Source: Stenopsyche tienmushanensis (taxonomy: Eukaryota > Arthropoda > Insecta > Trichoptera > Stenopsychidae). Taken from it: a stretch of DNA of 64,000 bases. The notes under the pieces are model-generated. The model had not been told where the DNA came from and searched no databases. It saw only the letters and a list, made by a program, of their open reading frames with translations. The stretch is from the NCBI GenBank assembly GCA_008973525.1, contig WACJ01000361.1, positions 186,001 through 250,000 on the forward strand, written 5' to 3'. How positions within the stretch are numbered: position 1 is the stretch's first letter; every line of letters starts with the position of its first letter. A program made the translations under genes and the position numbers. Of this stretch, positions 13,642-25,051 are shown one piece after another.

Positions 13642-14371
13642 CTTTGAATATAAAAATGAGAAAAAGTAGGTCAGAATTAATATCAACCCATTATCCTTAT
13701 TTGTTTAATAGTACTTATTTATAATTATTTCTAATGTGCCTATTGTTTAATTAATATTTTGTGAATTGCCGTTAATTTTTACTTCATCATTTCATTGATT
13801 TTTTTTTTACTAGTGATAAAAACATTTTATTTTATGAAAGTAATATAACTACAAATAAATATTTTCAATCAAAATGCAAACTTATACGTTTATTTGAATA
13901 GTATTTGATAAATTATATGATAAATATTTACTGTCGACGCAATCATAAAATACCGATAAAAATATTTATGAAAAAATTAACAGTATGGCTGTGCTGTATG
14001 AGTAAGACGTTGAAAAGATGGGAAGAAAGTTTCGATTGTCATTGCAGATTATAAATAACATGGAGATTAATATGTTTTTCTTGTGCACTGAGTTAAAATG
14101 GTTTCATTTTGCTTTTTGTTTCCTGTTTCCGTTTTCACACCAGTATGGCTGGAAGTGGAGTGCCAATTTCAAGGAAGCCATTACTGTTCATGAGTATATA
14201 TAATCTATATAATAATAATATTTATTAATATTTTTTTAAATATGTCTTTTTTATACATTTTATCACAGATTTTATTCATTTTAAATACACCTCTTACAAC
14301 AATTTTCTTTACAATATTTTGATTTTGTTATGCAAAAATCACAAATTATAACTGGATACATTATTTCGCAG

Positions 14372-14421
14372 GGACATACGCCGAGAGAGTGCCCTATCCA
14401 ATCTGAGAGTTGGTACACTAG
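14372..14421 (+). CDS. Candidate alternative cassette exon of the SRCIN1-like gene
   Basis: A 50-nt segment is bordered by a good acceptor (ttatttcgcag) and a near-consensus donor (CTAG|gtacgt). Spliced after the exon ending at 5343 (phase 2), it reads DIRRESALSNLRVGTL and ends in phase 1. It cannot be followed directly by the 23316 exon, whose frame would then stop. It would need another downstream exon, such as the candidate at 22861. The peptide looks protein-like against the AT-rich background, but one short open segment can arise by chance. Confidence 0.35.
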
Positions 14422-15984
14422 GTACGTGTGCATATGCTCTTGGACAAGTGATGTGGTGTGCGCTTCATGTCCTTTAGTTCAGTCACTAAGCTCAATCATT
14501 GCGATACCGATTCATTTCTTCATCAGGTTTCATTAAATTCACATCACTAGTTGAGCTTTTTTAATGTTTGCAATTCACTCATTGTGAATGTGTAACTCTA
14601 CAATTATTTTACAATGTATCAATCAAATGAACTGTCAATCCAAAGGTGCCGCTATTCATTTCTAGTGCACATTTTTTATTAATGCTCTCGGAGCCAATAC
14701 GATATAAACAGAGGCATTCTCTCGGTGGAGGTTCCAAAACTTTTGTTTTTACGTTTTTATTTTTTTTATCACTTACTTCATGTTTCCAAATGAACACATG
14801 CTATATGTAAAATTGGCTTTTTTAGACGTGCACATTGTGTTTCATACCTGAGCTGCTCGGACCAAATTATAGGAATAACACAAAAATATTTTTCATATAA
14901 TTGCATATTTTATCCCGCAGTATGATGCATATGAAATACTTCGTATTTGTCATTTAACACACATACACCAAATATTATTATATGTAAATTATGATGATGA
15001 ACATCTTTATCATTGCCAATATTAGAATATTCACTTGTCATCTTACCTCGTGCAACCATTGTATATCTTTTACTTACCTTATACCCTCCTTCAACATTTT
15101 TTAATTCAAAACCTTATAAAATCATAAATTTAACGATCTATTATTTATCTTTTTTTATTAATTTAGAGTTCAAAATTAAATATATGCACAAGCTTTTTAC
15201 TTGCACACAACGTATTTATCTTTTTTTTTTAAATAAATATGAATGTCTAAAGAGTGATCACAACTTCATAAGCGATGCATGAATAAATCAACATATTTAG
15301 CCACAATAATGTAATTTTTTAAGAAAATCATTAAAATGATCATTTTTCAAAATTATAAAACAGTAAATATGCATTTTATTACTTTTTTTTACCAAAAATT
15401 AATTTTTGTATCAAATAGTAATAAACAATATTTCTATATTAAACATTCCATGCAAAGAAACGCATCGTTCTTTTTTATGACAAATTATTTTGAGGACACC
15501 ATATTTTTAAATCATTATATGTACCCTTAATTATTACAAAACAACAATAGCATACCAAATAAGAATATTTTTCAGTTTTTTAATACTCATAAAATAAAAT
15601 TATTATTCCATACATTAAACCAGCTGAGAGTTTTATGAATGCTGAATGTAAAATAATACATTTCTACAAATTAAATTCTTCATAATTAATTTTGCACAGT
15701 TGTTCTGGAGCAAATATAAAATCCATTGATGAATGATTAACAATAGTATATATTTTATAAAAGCTTTTCTTCTAATTTTATGTGGGGACATTTGAAGCCG
15801 TTATTGTCTTATAGTACAATAATCAACCCAATTAAATAAGAAGACGGAAGTCACAAAATTATAATATAAATGCATGCTACCAACCGGATTATGATAATGC
15901 ATTTTTATGTGACATGTTTCAAAATTTAAGCTGAATGCAGTATTGCACAATTTTTTAAAAATAACAAATCCCTATTAATATTAA

Positions 15985-16364
15985 TATACCAAGAGCTGAC
16001 AGCATAAATTGAAGGTTATCTAACACATGTGAATAATTTAATAGTTGTGTTCTGGCATGTTTACGGACTATCATTATGACAGTCTGGCGACTGAATGCAT
16101 ATTTGGTTTGGTGTTTTTATAAACGTATACTATTTATTATGACGTATTAAAAATTGACATCATTTTCTGGTTAGCTTCAACAAGTTTGAACCAGTCTGGC
16201 ACTATCTTACCAAGCTGGTAATAGTCTGGTAATCCCCTCCCCACTCAAACCCAACGGCACTCAATTGCCAGACTGTCATAATGATAGTCCAGAACACAAC
16301 TATTAACTTATTCACATTAGATGTTAGATGACCTCCAGTTTATGCTGCCAGCTCTCAGTCTATA
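15985..16364 (-). repeat. Foldback MITE, copy 1 (long inverted ends)
   Basis: About 100-bp inverted arms: the left arm begins aagagctgacagcataaatt and the right arm ends aatttatgctg-type sequence with gctctcag. Both include the block tagttgtgttctgg and the motif actatcattatgacagtctgg. The middle holds a conserved segment (gttcaaacttgttgaagct, reversed) shared with the copies at 20047 and 29860. No open frame is present. Confidence 0.75.
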
Positions 16365-16706
16365 ACGCTTAGAAGTCAAAAGGAAGATATTATCATAATT
16401 ATTATATTGAAAAATATCACCATAATTAACTTAATATTAAACCTCTTTTTCAAGCAAAATTAAGAAAACTTCTTGTGCAAAATATCATCTATTTTAGTAC
16501 AAAATTTTGATTCTACAAGTTTGATTCTTTTTTTGGACCATTTATTTACAATTCGAATTATTTTGAATTTCAGCAGCTTTTAGTGCTTTTTGCACTGCTT
16601 CACTTCATAAGCCATCTTATTATATACTATATTACTATGTTTTACCTAATAAAAACAAAATTATACTTCGTTTCATCAATACATGCTTGTTTTTATCTTT
16701 GTGTAC

Positions 16707-16730
16707 TATATATATATATATATATATATA
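16707..16730. repeat. (TA)n microsatellite
   Basis: About 12 uninterrupted TA units in the large intron. Confidence 0.9.
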
Positions 16731-16965
16731 CAATTTGAGATTAAATTATATACTGTCCCCTAAAAAATATACAAGAATAATTATTTACATTGATCGCATA
16801 GACCAGCAAGTTTACTAATGGTTATTCAAGCGCTACATTAAAAAAATATTGCATACGACAAAAAGTTTTCTATTAATTTAAAACAAGCATTTATGATTTA
16901 TATTAAGAAAGTGGTTTAATTTTGTTTTTATAAAATAATGAAAATTTCATATATTTGAATTCGAA

Positions 16966-17807
16966 TACAGTAAGATCCCGCTTAATGCTGCAGATATGTT
17001 GCTGCGTTTGAGTTTAACGCTGCAGTAAGTTGCAGTGCTAAACGAAAAAGCATTAAAACGTCATCATAAAATTAAAAAGTCATCTTAACATGTACATAAT
17101 GTTGATAAGTGAAATAGAACGGGGAATAAGAAAATTTATTATTATTTTTTTCTTTTATTTTGTAACTTTTGTTGTTAAGTACTTTTTTATTATACTAATT
17201 ATAGATGGATTTATTGCTAATATTGCTTTTTACTCATAAAACATTAATGAAAATCAAAAAAAAAGTTTGCGTAAAGGAGTTATGTTTGTGAGGAGGAAGA
17301 CATTTGACATTTTTTGTGGAGAATTCAGTGTTGTTTGCCTTTTCCTATTTCGTTCAGTAAACCATTGTCAATAGTAAGACATTGCATCAATAACATTTAA
17401 TCTTCTATCAAAATTTAGTTAATTTTGTATTACCGTCTTCCATAATTTTTGTTATAGTGGTTGAACTTTATTCATAGAAAATCTATTGAAAGTTCTTCAT
17501 CAGTTTTATCAATCAGTTGTCGGAATATCCGCTGGAATAAGCTTTAAAATTTAGTATTATGCCTTGATCCTCATGTTGGATCCTTTGGTTTTTACTGGAA
17601 AGCATGTTATTAAGTCAGACAAATGTATTGAACAGCTCGGAGTATTATCAATCAAAAGTAAAACTTTTGGTTTTTTTTTATTTGCAGTAACGTTTAACAG
17701 ACCGGCAAAAATGTTCGATAAACCAATTCTAGACATTTTTCATAGTGATCTAAGATGCTAATGCTACCAAATAATAATAAAACAGCGTTAAGAGGGGTCT
17801 TACTGTA
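16966..17807. mobile_element. Non-autonomous pogo/Tigger-like element, copy B
   Basis: Ends cagtaagatcccgcttaatg and gcgttaagaggggtcttactg are inverted relatives and match the family at 3584-4061, with a longer interior (842 bp). Shared interior words include aaaacattaatgaaaatc and taagctttaaaatt. TA flanks both tips. No transposase frame is legible. Confidence 0.65.
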
Positions 17808-18071
17808 TATTGCCTTTTCTAAAACTCTTGGTTGGTGAGGTAGCATACAAGTATACATCCTAACATTGTCAAACTAAAGATGCTGCAATGTTTTGTGACT
17901 TCAAATGAAAAATTTATATGAACAAAATTCATAATTTTAATTACATATTTACACTATTCTCAAAATGCATTTAATTTATTTATTCGATGATTTTGTATCA
18001 CTCGTACAATTAAAATGAAATTTCAGTTTTTATTTGTAAATTTATAAGAGTTCATATCGACATGGCTACTC

Positions 18072-18521
18072 AAAGGGTTACGTGGGTTTAAAAAAAGTAT
18101 ATTTTCTTTAATATAATATAAGAAAGCAAAATTTAAAAAACGTTTTATAAAATTTTCATTTAAAAATGTCCAGCCGTTGAGATTTAGTTTCGGAAGAACC
18201 CAAATAAAAATGCTTTTAGCGCAGTTTAATGCAAAAAAAAAAAGTTTTATTTTCGGTCAAACCTACATCGTGTATAGGCTTGTAAAATAAATTATCATAA
18301 AGGAAAATAAAAATCCTTAATCAATCTTATTTAGAAGTATGCAAAATTTCAGTAAGATTAAAAGCGTTTAAAGTGCGACGCTCCCAGCCGGTCGAGTCTA
18401 ATGACCAAAGGCTCTCTTTCTTAAAGCTTTACTCCGATTGACACATGGAAAAAAAATTCTAGACATATACTATTAGATTAAAAAAGTTAATTTTTTTTTT
18501 TGAGATCCACATAATCCCTTA
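18072..18521. mobile_element. TIR element of unknown superfamily, copy 1
   Basis: The left end aaagggttacgtgggttt is answered at the right by the inverted form of aagggattatgtggatct. A central block with agccggtcgagtctaa recurs at 20800. The interior is non-coding. Confidence 0.5.
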
Positions 18522-20046
18522 ATAACTAGTCTTGTGAAGTAAAAGTGTATAAAAGAACGTTAGTTTTAAACCTGCATTTAGCTTTAACATAGAATTATCC
18601 AATATGCAAATATAAATATCCCAGAAGTAGGTTACTTTGAGTAATCTATAATCTGATGCTCAAAAACCTCTATTTTATTGATTGTTAATTATTTTTCAAA
18701 TAACAACTATAAAAAATTGTAGTGCATTTTGATATAAATATGACAAATTATTATTGAGACGAAGAGACTTTTTCTAATCTATTTAATGGAGTATCTCAGA
18801 GCCCGTTTCTGATCTTTATTGTACTCCATTTTTATACATGCTTACAATACTTATATATCAAATATATCACATATTACAGATAATGCATTAAGTATATTTC
18901 ATAGACATCATACTGTTTATTTTATTCCCTATAGCGAACAATGTAAGTTTAATAATCCTAATATATACTGACATTATTATAATGGATTTCCTGTGTTGTG
19001 AATATAAACCGTGACGATTTCTCAAAATTGATTTTGTCTTCAAACAATATTTATACAACTCATCAAACACTTTTCAGTTGAGCCTTAATACTTTTTAAAT
19101 ATAATATTAATGCTTCCTGAAATTCATACGCTTTTAATGCTTGTCATCTTTTGTAAAAATCGGCACAATTCAGTGTAGGAAAATTGTAATTTTATGTTAG
19201 AATACATTTTTCCACATCAAATACTTTTTAAAATTTTGTTTCATTAAACAAGCGCATAGACAAACCATTAAAAGTAGTTCTCACATCAGTGGAGCATAAA
19301 TATAGAATTCATAATTGTAATTATTTTAATTGAACAATATGGTTAATATAATATTTTATATTTGTCGCATGAAACATGTTAAACATTTATATTAATCTAT
19401 TCTTTCCCGCATTCAAAGTTATTCAAAACATCGATCAAAATCAGTAATTTGACTGTGAATACCATTTATTTATTGTGAATGACATTTTTTTAAGCTATTT
19501 TGAAGAGAATCAGGGAAGAACCGGTTAATTTATTGCCATAGTATTGAAAATTGGAAAACTAACAGAAGAAAAATATTTTTGAATGTTTCTAATTTAGCTA
19601 TTATAATATTATTATTTTATCTTTGAGTGTATTACAATTTTATCTATATATAATCTCCTCATAACTATCTGTGTGTATTCAATTAAAACTATATCTTTAT
19701 TATTTTATTTTGACTAAAAATATGTAAGTTTCTTTTGAAATTATTCTTAATGGGAAAATCTAGATGGATAATTTCATAGCCAAAATAGTTTTTTATAATG
19801 TTTTGACAATTCATATTTAGACTTTTTATATTTTAATTCAATTCTATCCTCAAAAATATTTTCAGTTAATAACTTGTATCCAATGTACCTATTTATTAAC
19901 ACTTTCGACGAGCAAAAATATACATTTTCAAGAGTTTGAATGAAGATTTAATGCAATTGTTCAGTCATTAAATATTTAAAACTGTTATTCGTTTAAAACA
20001 ATAATTTAAGAAAAAAGCTCTATAATTTTTTTTATAAAAAACGTAT

Positions 20047-20559
20047 ATACCAAGAACTGGTAGCATAAATTAAAATTCATCTAACACATGTGAATAAGTT
20101 AATAGTTGTGTTCTGGACTATCATTATGACAGTCTGGCAATTGAGTGCCTTTGGATTTGGGTGGGGAAAGGATTACCAGACCATTACCAGCTTGTTAAGA
20201 TAGTGCCAGACTGGTTCAAACTTGCTGAAGCTAACCAGAAAATGATGTCAATTTTAAAAAGTCGTCAATTTTTAATACCTTATAATAAATAGTTTACGTT
20301 TATAAAAACGGCAGACACGATAGGTGTTGTTAACGCGTTGCCTTAAAAATACTTATTAATGATTGTTTATTTTACTCATTTATAGAAAATTTAAAAAAAT
20401 ACTTTTATAGTATTACTTAATTATGATGAATTTTTACTAGATTTCAACCCTTTCCCCTCCCAAACCCAACGGCTATTAACTATTAACTAAGAACACAACT
20501 ATTAAATTATTTTCATGTGTTAAATGACCCTCAATTTATGCTGCTAGTTCTCAGTCTAT
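20047..20559 (+). repeat. Foldback MITE, copy 2, opposite orientation to copy 1
   Basis: The same arms as the copy at 15985 (ctaacacatgtgaataag, tagttgtgttctgg, atcattatgacagtctgg) flank an interior read in the opposite direction. It has an extra segment of about 150 bp at 20320-20470 that is also found in the partial copy at 29860. The family is therefore length-polymorphic. Confidence 0.75.
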
Positions 20560-20594
20560 CATGATTACTCGAAGGAATTTTTGGCACAGTTGTA

Positions 20595-20946
20595 TGCAAA
20601 ATGTAAACCTTGTAAAATAAGATGTGATCAAATAAAATGAATAAACTTTTGTTCATTAGCTATTCCATCTTATCTAGAAGAAGTATGCAGAATTTTAATA
20701 AAATGGTTGCATTCGATTTTGAGAAATCATGACCATCGACTTCAAAAATAGAGTTTTGAGAAAAAAGCAATTGAAGTACGACACTTCCGGCTGGTCGAGT
20801 CTAACAACCAAAAGTTCTCCCTCCTAAAATTTTACTTACAATTGACTTGAAACTTTGGAAAATATTCTTGACATGTACTATTAGATATTATTTTTTTAAA
20901 AAATGGATTTTTTTTGAACATCCAAAACCCATGTAACTCTTTAATT
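20595..20946. mobile_element. TIR element of unknown superfamily, truncated copy 2
   Basis: It matches the right two thirds of the element at 18072-18521, including ggctggtcgagtctaac and ctattagat. It ends in the inverted-repeat form acccatgtaactctttaa. The left end is missing, next to the foldback MITE. Confidence 0.45.
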
Positions 20947-22860
20947 TTAACTTTAATCAAATATTATATGGAAAATTTTGATTTTTTTTTATAGCAAAAA
21001 AATCTAACAATGATGCATATTGAATTTAATTCACAATTCTTAGATTCCTACTCCTTAAATATATAAATTTGAACGATTTGTTATTTTGTCAAAACCTCAA
21101 TAAAAAATTAATTAAATCCTTTCATATGATTGTGTTGATTGAACATTTTTTATAAATTCTGAAATGCTAATGAATATATCTGAATACACTGAATATATTT
21201 TTATGATATTTTAATACACTTAAAGTGAGCATGTGTTTCAGCGTTAGTATTGTCTCAATGTCTAAATGTATGAGCATCCAAACTTTTTTATATTTATTGT
21301 GAATAGAATGATTTTAAAGGCATCGAAAATGTTTGCTTAGTAAGTGTTTTTTAATCATGTAAGAAAATATATCAACATATGCAATCATGTAAATAATTTC
21401 CTCGTATGCCATTATTTATCGAGTATCGTGACTCCAGCATATTGTTATATAATATATCATTAGCAATAAATGGATGATTAAACTCTCAGTTAATATATTC
21501 AATTTAAAACGAATTAAATAACAAGAAAGTAAGTATTGAGAATTTGAAATCATAATGTATAATATCACATAATTTATAATTTAATGCAAAAGTAAAACAT
21601 TTCATTATTACTTCATATTGTCATATGTTTAAGACACATTTTAATCATATAATACATAATTTTCTACAGTTGTATCAAATTTAAAATTAACAGCATTTTT
21701 ATGACTAATATTTTTGGATTTCTTTTCAAAGGCTCTTCTTCAAAAATCTTCCGAGTCAAGATTAATTAAAATGAGATTGTAAAATATTTCTATATAATCT
21801 AAGTTTTCCTTCAGTGCTTTCATAATCTAACACATTAAAGTGGATCTACTAGGGTGTTCCAAATGAAGATACAAACCACACTTTAGCTACTTGAAATGTT
21901 GTAATTTAATTTTAAAAAATGATTTTTAGTTATAACAACGATATATTCACAGGGCACAGAATATATATGAGAACATGCAAAACATTATTAAGCTATATGT
22001 GCAAACGTTATTTTTTTAACAATATTTTGTATGAAATTCATACGCAGCCTATGGGATATAGTGTCTTGTATAGTTTGTCAGTTTCATGTATTTAAATGTC
22101 CATTTAGTCTGATAACCAAATTTAAACATGATTGAATAATGTGAATTATATGTGTATGTATTTTTCGATATTAAACGTTTCTTTGTGTTGCATATGATGA
22201 ATTTTGCACGTATGTGTTGCATGGAGTGTAATTATCAAATCCATAAGAACAGCTTATTTGTTTATTTTAATTTTATTTTTGCATAAATGGAATGAACTTT
22301 TAGTTGTTTTTCAAGCAAGAGGGAGTGTAGCCATATGAATCACATCTTCCTTTTGCCATTCACAGATCCATTTCGAATCCTTCCTTATATTGTCATCGTT
22401 GGAGTAAATTTACATATTCCATTTGAATCATAGCTCGTTAAATAAGAATCACACTGTTCATTGGTAATCAGTGTTGTAAACTTTGAGTATTTTGAGTACG
22501 AATTAAAACTGTAAATTTCCTTCTTATCATCGATAGTTTTGTTTGCTCATTTGTTTCTTTAACATTTGCACATTTGTGAACATATTATTTTATTGTCATT
22601 GCTACCACCATTTTTTTTATATTCATGTTTAATAACACAATTTTGGAATGTCCCATCAGGGTGCGTTTCGTTGAAGTTGGCCCCACTCTTTTCTGAAACT
22701 GTGTGCTTTAATCGAACTGAAAATGTATTTTAATAATTTTTTTAAGCAGCTGTCCTTGATGGTTGTTTGGATTTATTTAATGGTTATCGATAATTATTTC
22801 GCAACATCACTTTTTTTTAATTTACAACAAGATTAATTATATTTGTGTTTTTTTTTGCAG

Positions 22861-22892
22861 GAATGATTGTCATGTTTTTCGTGTCTCATTAG
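22861..22892 (+). CDS. Candidate alternative 3'-terminal coding exon of the SRCIN1-like gene
   Basis: A strong pyrimidine tract and acceptor (gtttttttttgcag) ends at 22860. Entered in phase 1, as the candidate exon at 14372-14421 would deliver, the frame reads GMIVMFFVSH and stops at 22890-22892. Entered in phase 0 it reads E and then stops at TGA in the next codon. It is offered only as a possible alternative end; there is no homology support. Confidence 0.2.
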
Positions 22893-22954
22893 CAAAATTA
22901 TTTTTATTTTATAATGCAATTTAAATAAATACTTGTCTAATAATTTAGAAATAC

Positions 22955-22966
22955 ATGTATATGTAT

Positions 22967-23000
<34 letters not shown>

Positions 23001-23040
23001 TTATAAAAACAGATATATGTATGTATATATATATATATAT
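22955..23040. repeat. (TA)n-rich low-complexity tract
   Basis: Two TA/TG-rich runs are separated by 12 bp of other sequence. They lie just before the terminal exon of the SRCIN1-like gene. Confidence 0.9.
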
Positions 23041-23315
23041 TTGTTTATTGTAAATATAAATAATGTTACATGCCTTGCCCAAAATAGTTTTCAAAATATT
23101 CTATTACCAACTGGCATGATAAATATTACTCATTATTTCACCTTTGTATGTTTATGATCTTTTTGACTTGATTATGTGTAAATGTTACCCTTCCTGAAGT
23201 TTTGAAATGCAACTGTGACCGGATGTTGCCAATACTGATATAATTGTTGTCAGCACTAAATAATAATATAAGCATGATTAATTAGAATTATTTCTGAAAA
23301 TTTGCCAATTTATAG

Positions 23316-24116
23316 GGGGTCGCCGTGGGGTCTGACACTGGGGGGCCCGGAGGAATGGCGCCGATCCCTCTCGGGGGAGGTGTCTCCGCCGACTCTTCCC
23401 AGCGTACGGAGAACGCACTCGACGCTCTGTTAGATGAACTACAAACGTTTGCGCGGCCGCCTTCTCCCGGTGCCGAAGGAGAAGAAGAGAGTGGCCTATT
23501 ACGCCGCCTACGTAGTTGCACCACCAGCACTAGTGGAGAGAGTGAGCTTTCTCCTCCAGTAGCTCCCAGAGGGCAATCGGCAACCAAACCACCAGTTCCC
23601 GAACGAAATCCAGATCTTTTGCAAATGGCAGCCGGCCGTCGAGCACCACCGCCTCCTCCGCCTCGCACATCTTCACGCTCACCGTTGGCTTCCCCGGCAG
23701 CTCCGTTAGTTCCATTACTATCACCCTCTAATTCTAGTTCGTGTGATTCAGTTGATTCCCAAGAACCTGTTTCCAAAACGCGTCCGCCTTCCGCGCGACA
23801 TGATTTGCTGGAGCAAAGACATCAAGAATTACTCAAAAAGCAAAAAGCTCTTCAAGAACAATACGCTCGTTTACAACAAATTCAAAGAGGTGGAAGTTCA
23901 CTCACTGTCGTTCCTCCGCCCGATTTAAAAAAAACTGGAAGTGAATCAAACCTTTTAACAAAAATGGGGCTTAACATGACGCCTGCTGCCCCCATATCTG
24001 GAAGCTTAACCCATTTGGCAGGTACCTTTCCCCGTGCACATAATTCTGATGTACCCTCTGACCAACCACCTGCACCAGCCCTATCCACAAAAGTCTATGA
24101 GACTGATATTCTGTGA
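23316..24116 (+). CDS. Terminal exon of the SRCIN1-like gene (Pro-rich and coiled-coil C-terminus)
   Basis: An 801-nt open segment follows the acceptor aatttatag at 23315 and ends at TGA 24114-24116. The frame is phase 0, matching the donor at 7237. It encodes 266 residues. In order they are a Gly-rich start, a short helix (ENALDALLDELQTFARPP), a Ser-rich part, a polyproline run (RRAPPPPPPRTSSRSP) suited to SH3 or WW binding, and a coiled-coil helix (LLEQRHQELLKKQKALQEQY at about 23803-23862). A Ser/Pro tail ends in YETDIL. Its GC content is far above the surroundings, as expected for a conserved exon in an AT-rich genome. The final D-I-L could act as a class III PDZ ligand (inference). The visible protein totals 573 residues over nine exons. 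A long open frame on the opposite strand is a shadow. Confidence 0.85.
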   Translation, partial: GVAVGSDTGGPGGMAPIPLGGGVSADSSQRTENALDALLDELQTFARPPSPGAEGEEESGLLRRLRSCTTSTSGESELSPPVAPRGQSATKPPVPERNPDLLQMAAGRRAPPPPPPRTSSRSPLASPAAPLVPLLSPSNSSSCDSVDSQEPVSKTRPPSARHDLLEQRHQELLKKQKALQEQYARLQQIQRGGSSLTVVPPPDLKKTGSESNLLTKMGLNMTPAAPISGSLTHLAGTFPRAHNSDVPSDQPPAPALSTKVYETDIL

Positions 24117-25051
24117 CCTGTAAATTTTTGTTCCTTCCTCTCTCTAGGTTAACTTGGCTATTATGTTATTTCTATTTTGCAGTTATTCAAATTTAACAGA
24201 CGCATTAAACTTTTCTCAATTTAACTTCATTGTTTCTTAACTACTTTTAAATATATATTTCTACATGATACATCCGACATTGTGATGTGATGCATTATAT
24301 AACGTACTAAGTACTGTTTGTATTGAACGAATCTGTGTTTTAATTCTATTTTAAATTAATTTCAAATATGTATTATTTCACGGAAGCGAATATATTAATT
24401 GGTGATGAAAACATCTTCACAAATTATTTTCTTATAATTTGTGATAGTTTAGTATTTAGAAGATAGTAAGCTGATGACTAAATCTTATCTTTATTCGCAA
24501 TCCTTCAAGTTCTTTCGAATGCATAACATATTACATTGAAGAGTCAACATTTGTGATAGAAAGTTAATGCTTCTCTGGCATAACCTGAAGATTTGCGATG
24601 TTTAGTATCTATGATATTTGTAAAGTTAATACTAGATTTACATATATTTAATAATTTGTTACTAATTTTTATAGAATGTATGAAATTACAAAAAAAATGT
24701 ATCACCTTTATCCTCATTGTTAGCTCAATAATCATCGGCAATGTATTGACAACATTTCTCAGCATCATATGCGGAATGACATTATAAAGTAAGCATTCTG
24801 TTTTGGTTTCTTTACTTCTATTTTTACTGAGCACTGATTTTTTTTTTGCTGCACTAGTTGCTAAGGATGATATAGGTATATGAATGTAATTTCTGGCATA
24901 TTGGAAAAATGTAGAACACGAATTTGTATGTCGATATATTTATTATTGGTTAGAATTATGTAGTTTGATCATGTTGAAGAAAAATGTTTTATAGTTATCC
25001 AAAAGATTTGCATGATCATTTTTTTTAAATTGTTGCAATGTCTACAATAAA
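24117..25051 (+). other. Probable 3' UTR of the SRCIN1-like gene with AATAAA
   Basis: AT-rich sequence without further coding follows the stop codon. The first canonical AATAAA I find is at 25046-25051, so the transcript may end shortly after. Longer UTRs are common for such genes and later signals exist near 26623 and 27535; the true end is unknown. Confidence 0.35.

Larger units (their letters stand above)
7238..23315 (+). other. 16-kb intron of the SRCIN1-like gene, rich in transposon relics
   Basis: This span separates the exon ending at 7237 from the terminal exon. It contains the relics and candidate exons listed separately. Between them (for example 8340-9670, 9940-10520, 10720-13410, 14430-15980, 18530-20040 and 20950-22850) I see only AT-rich sequence with no supported gene. 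Open frames such as 9752-10204 have low-complexity Asn/Ile/Phe/Leu composition and no recognisable motif. Confidence 0.6.

Noticed and set aside
23288..23776. 162-codon minus-strand open frame
   Set aside because: It is the antisense shadow of the GC-rich terminal exon of the SRCIN1-like gene, with Gly/Ser/Arg low complexity.
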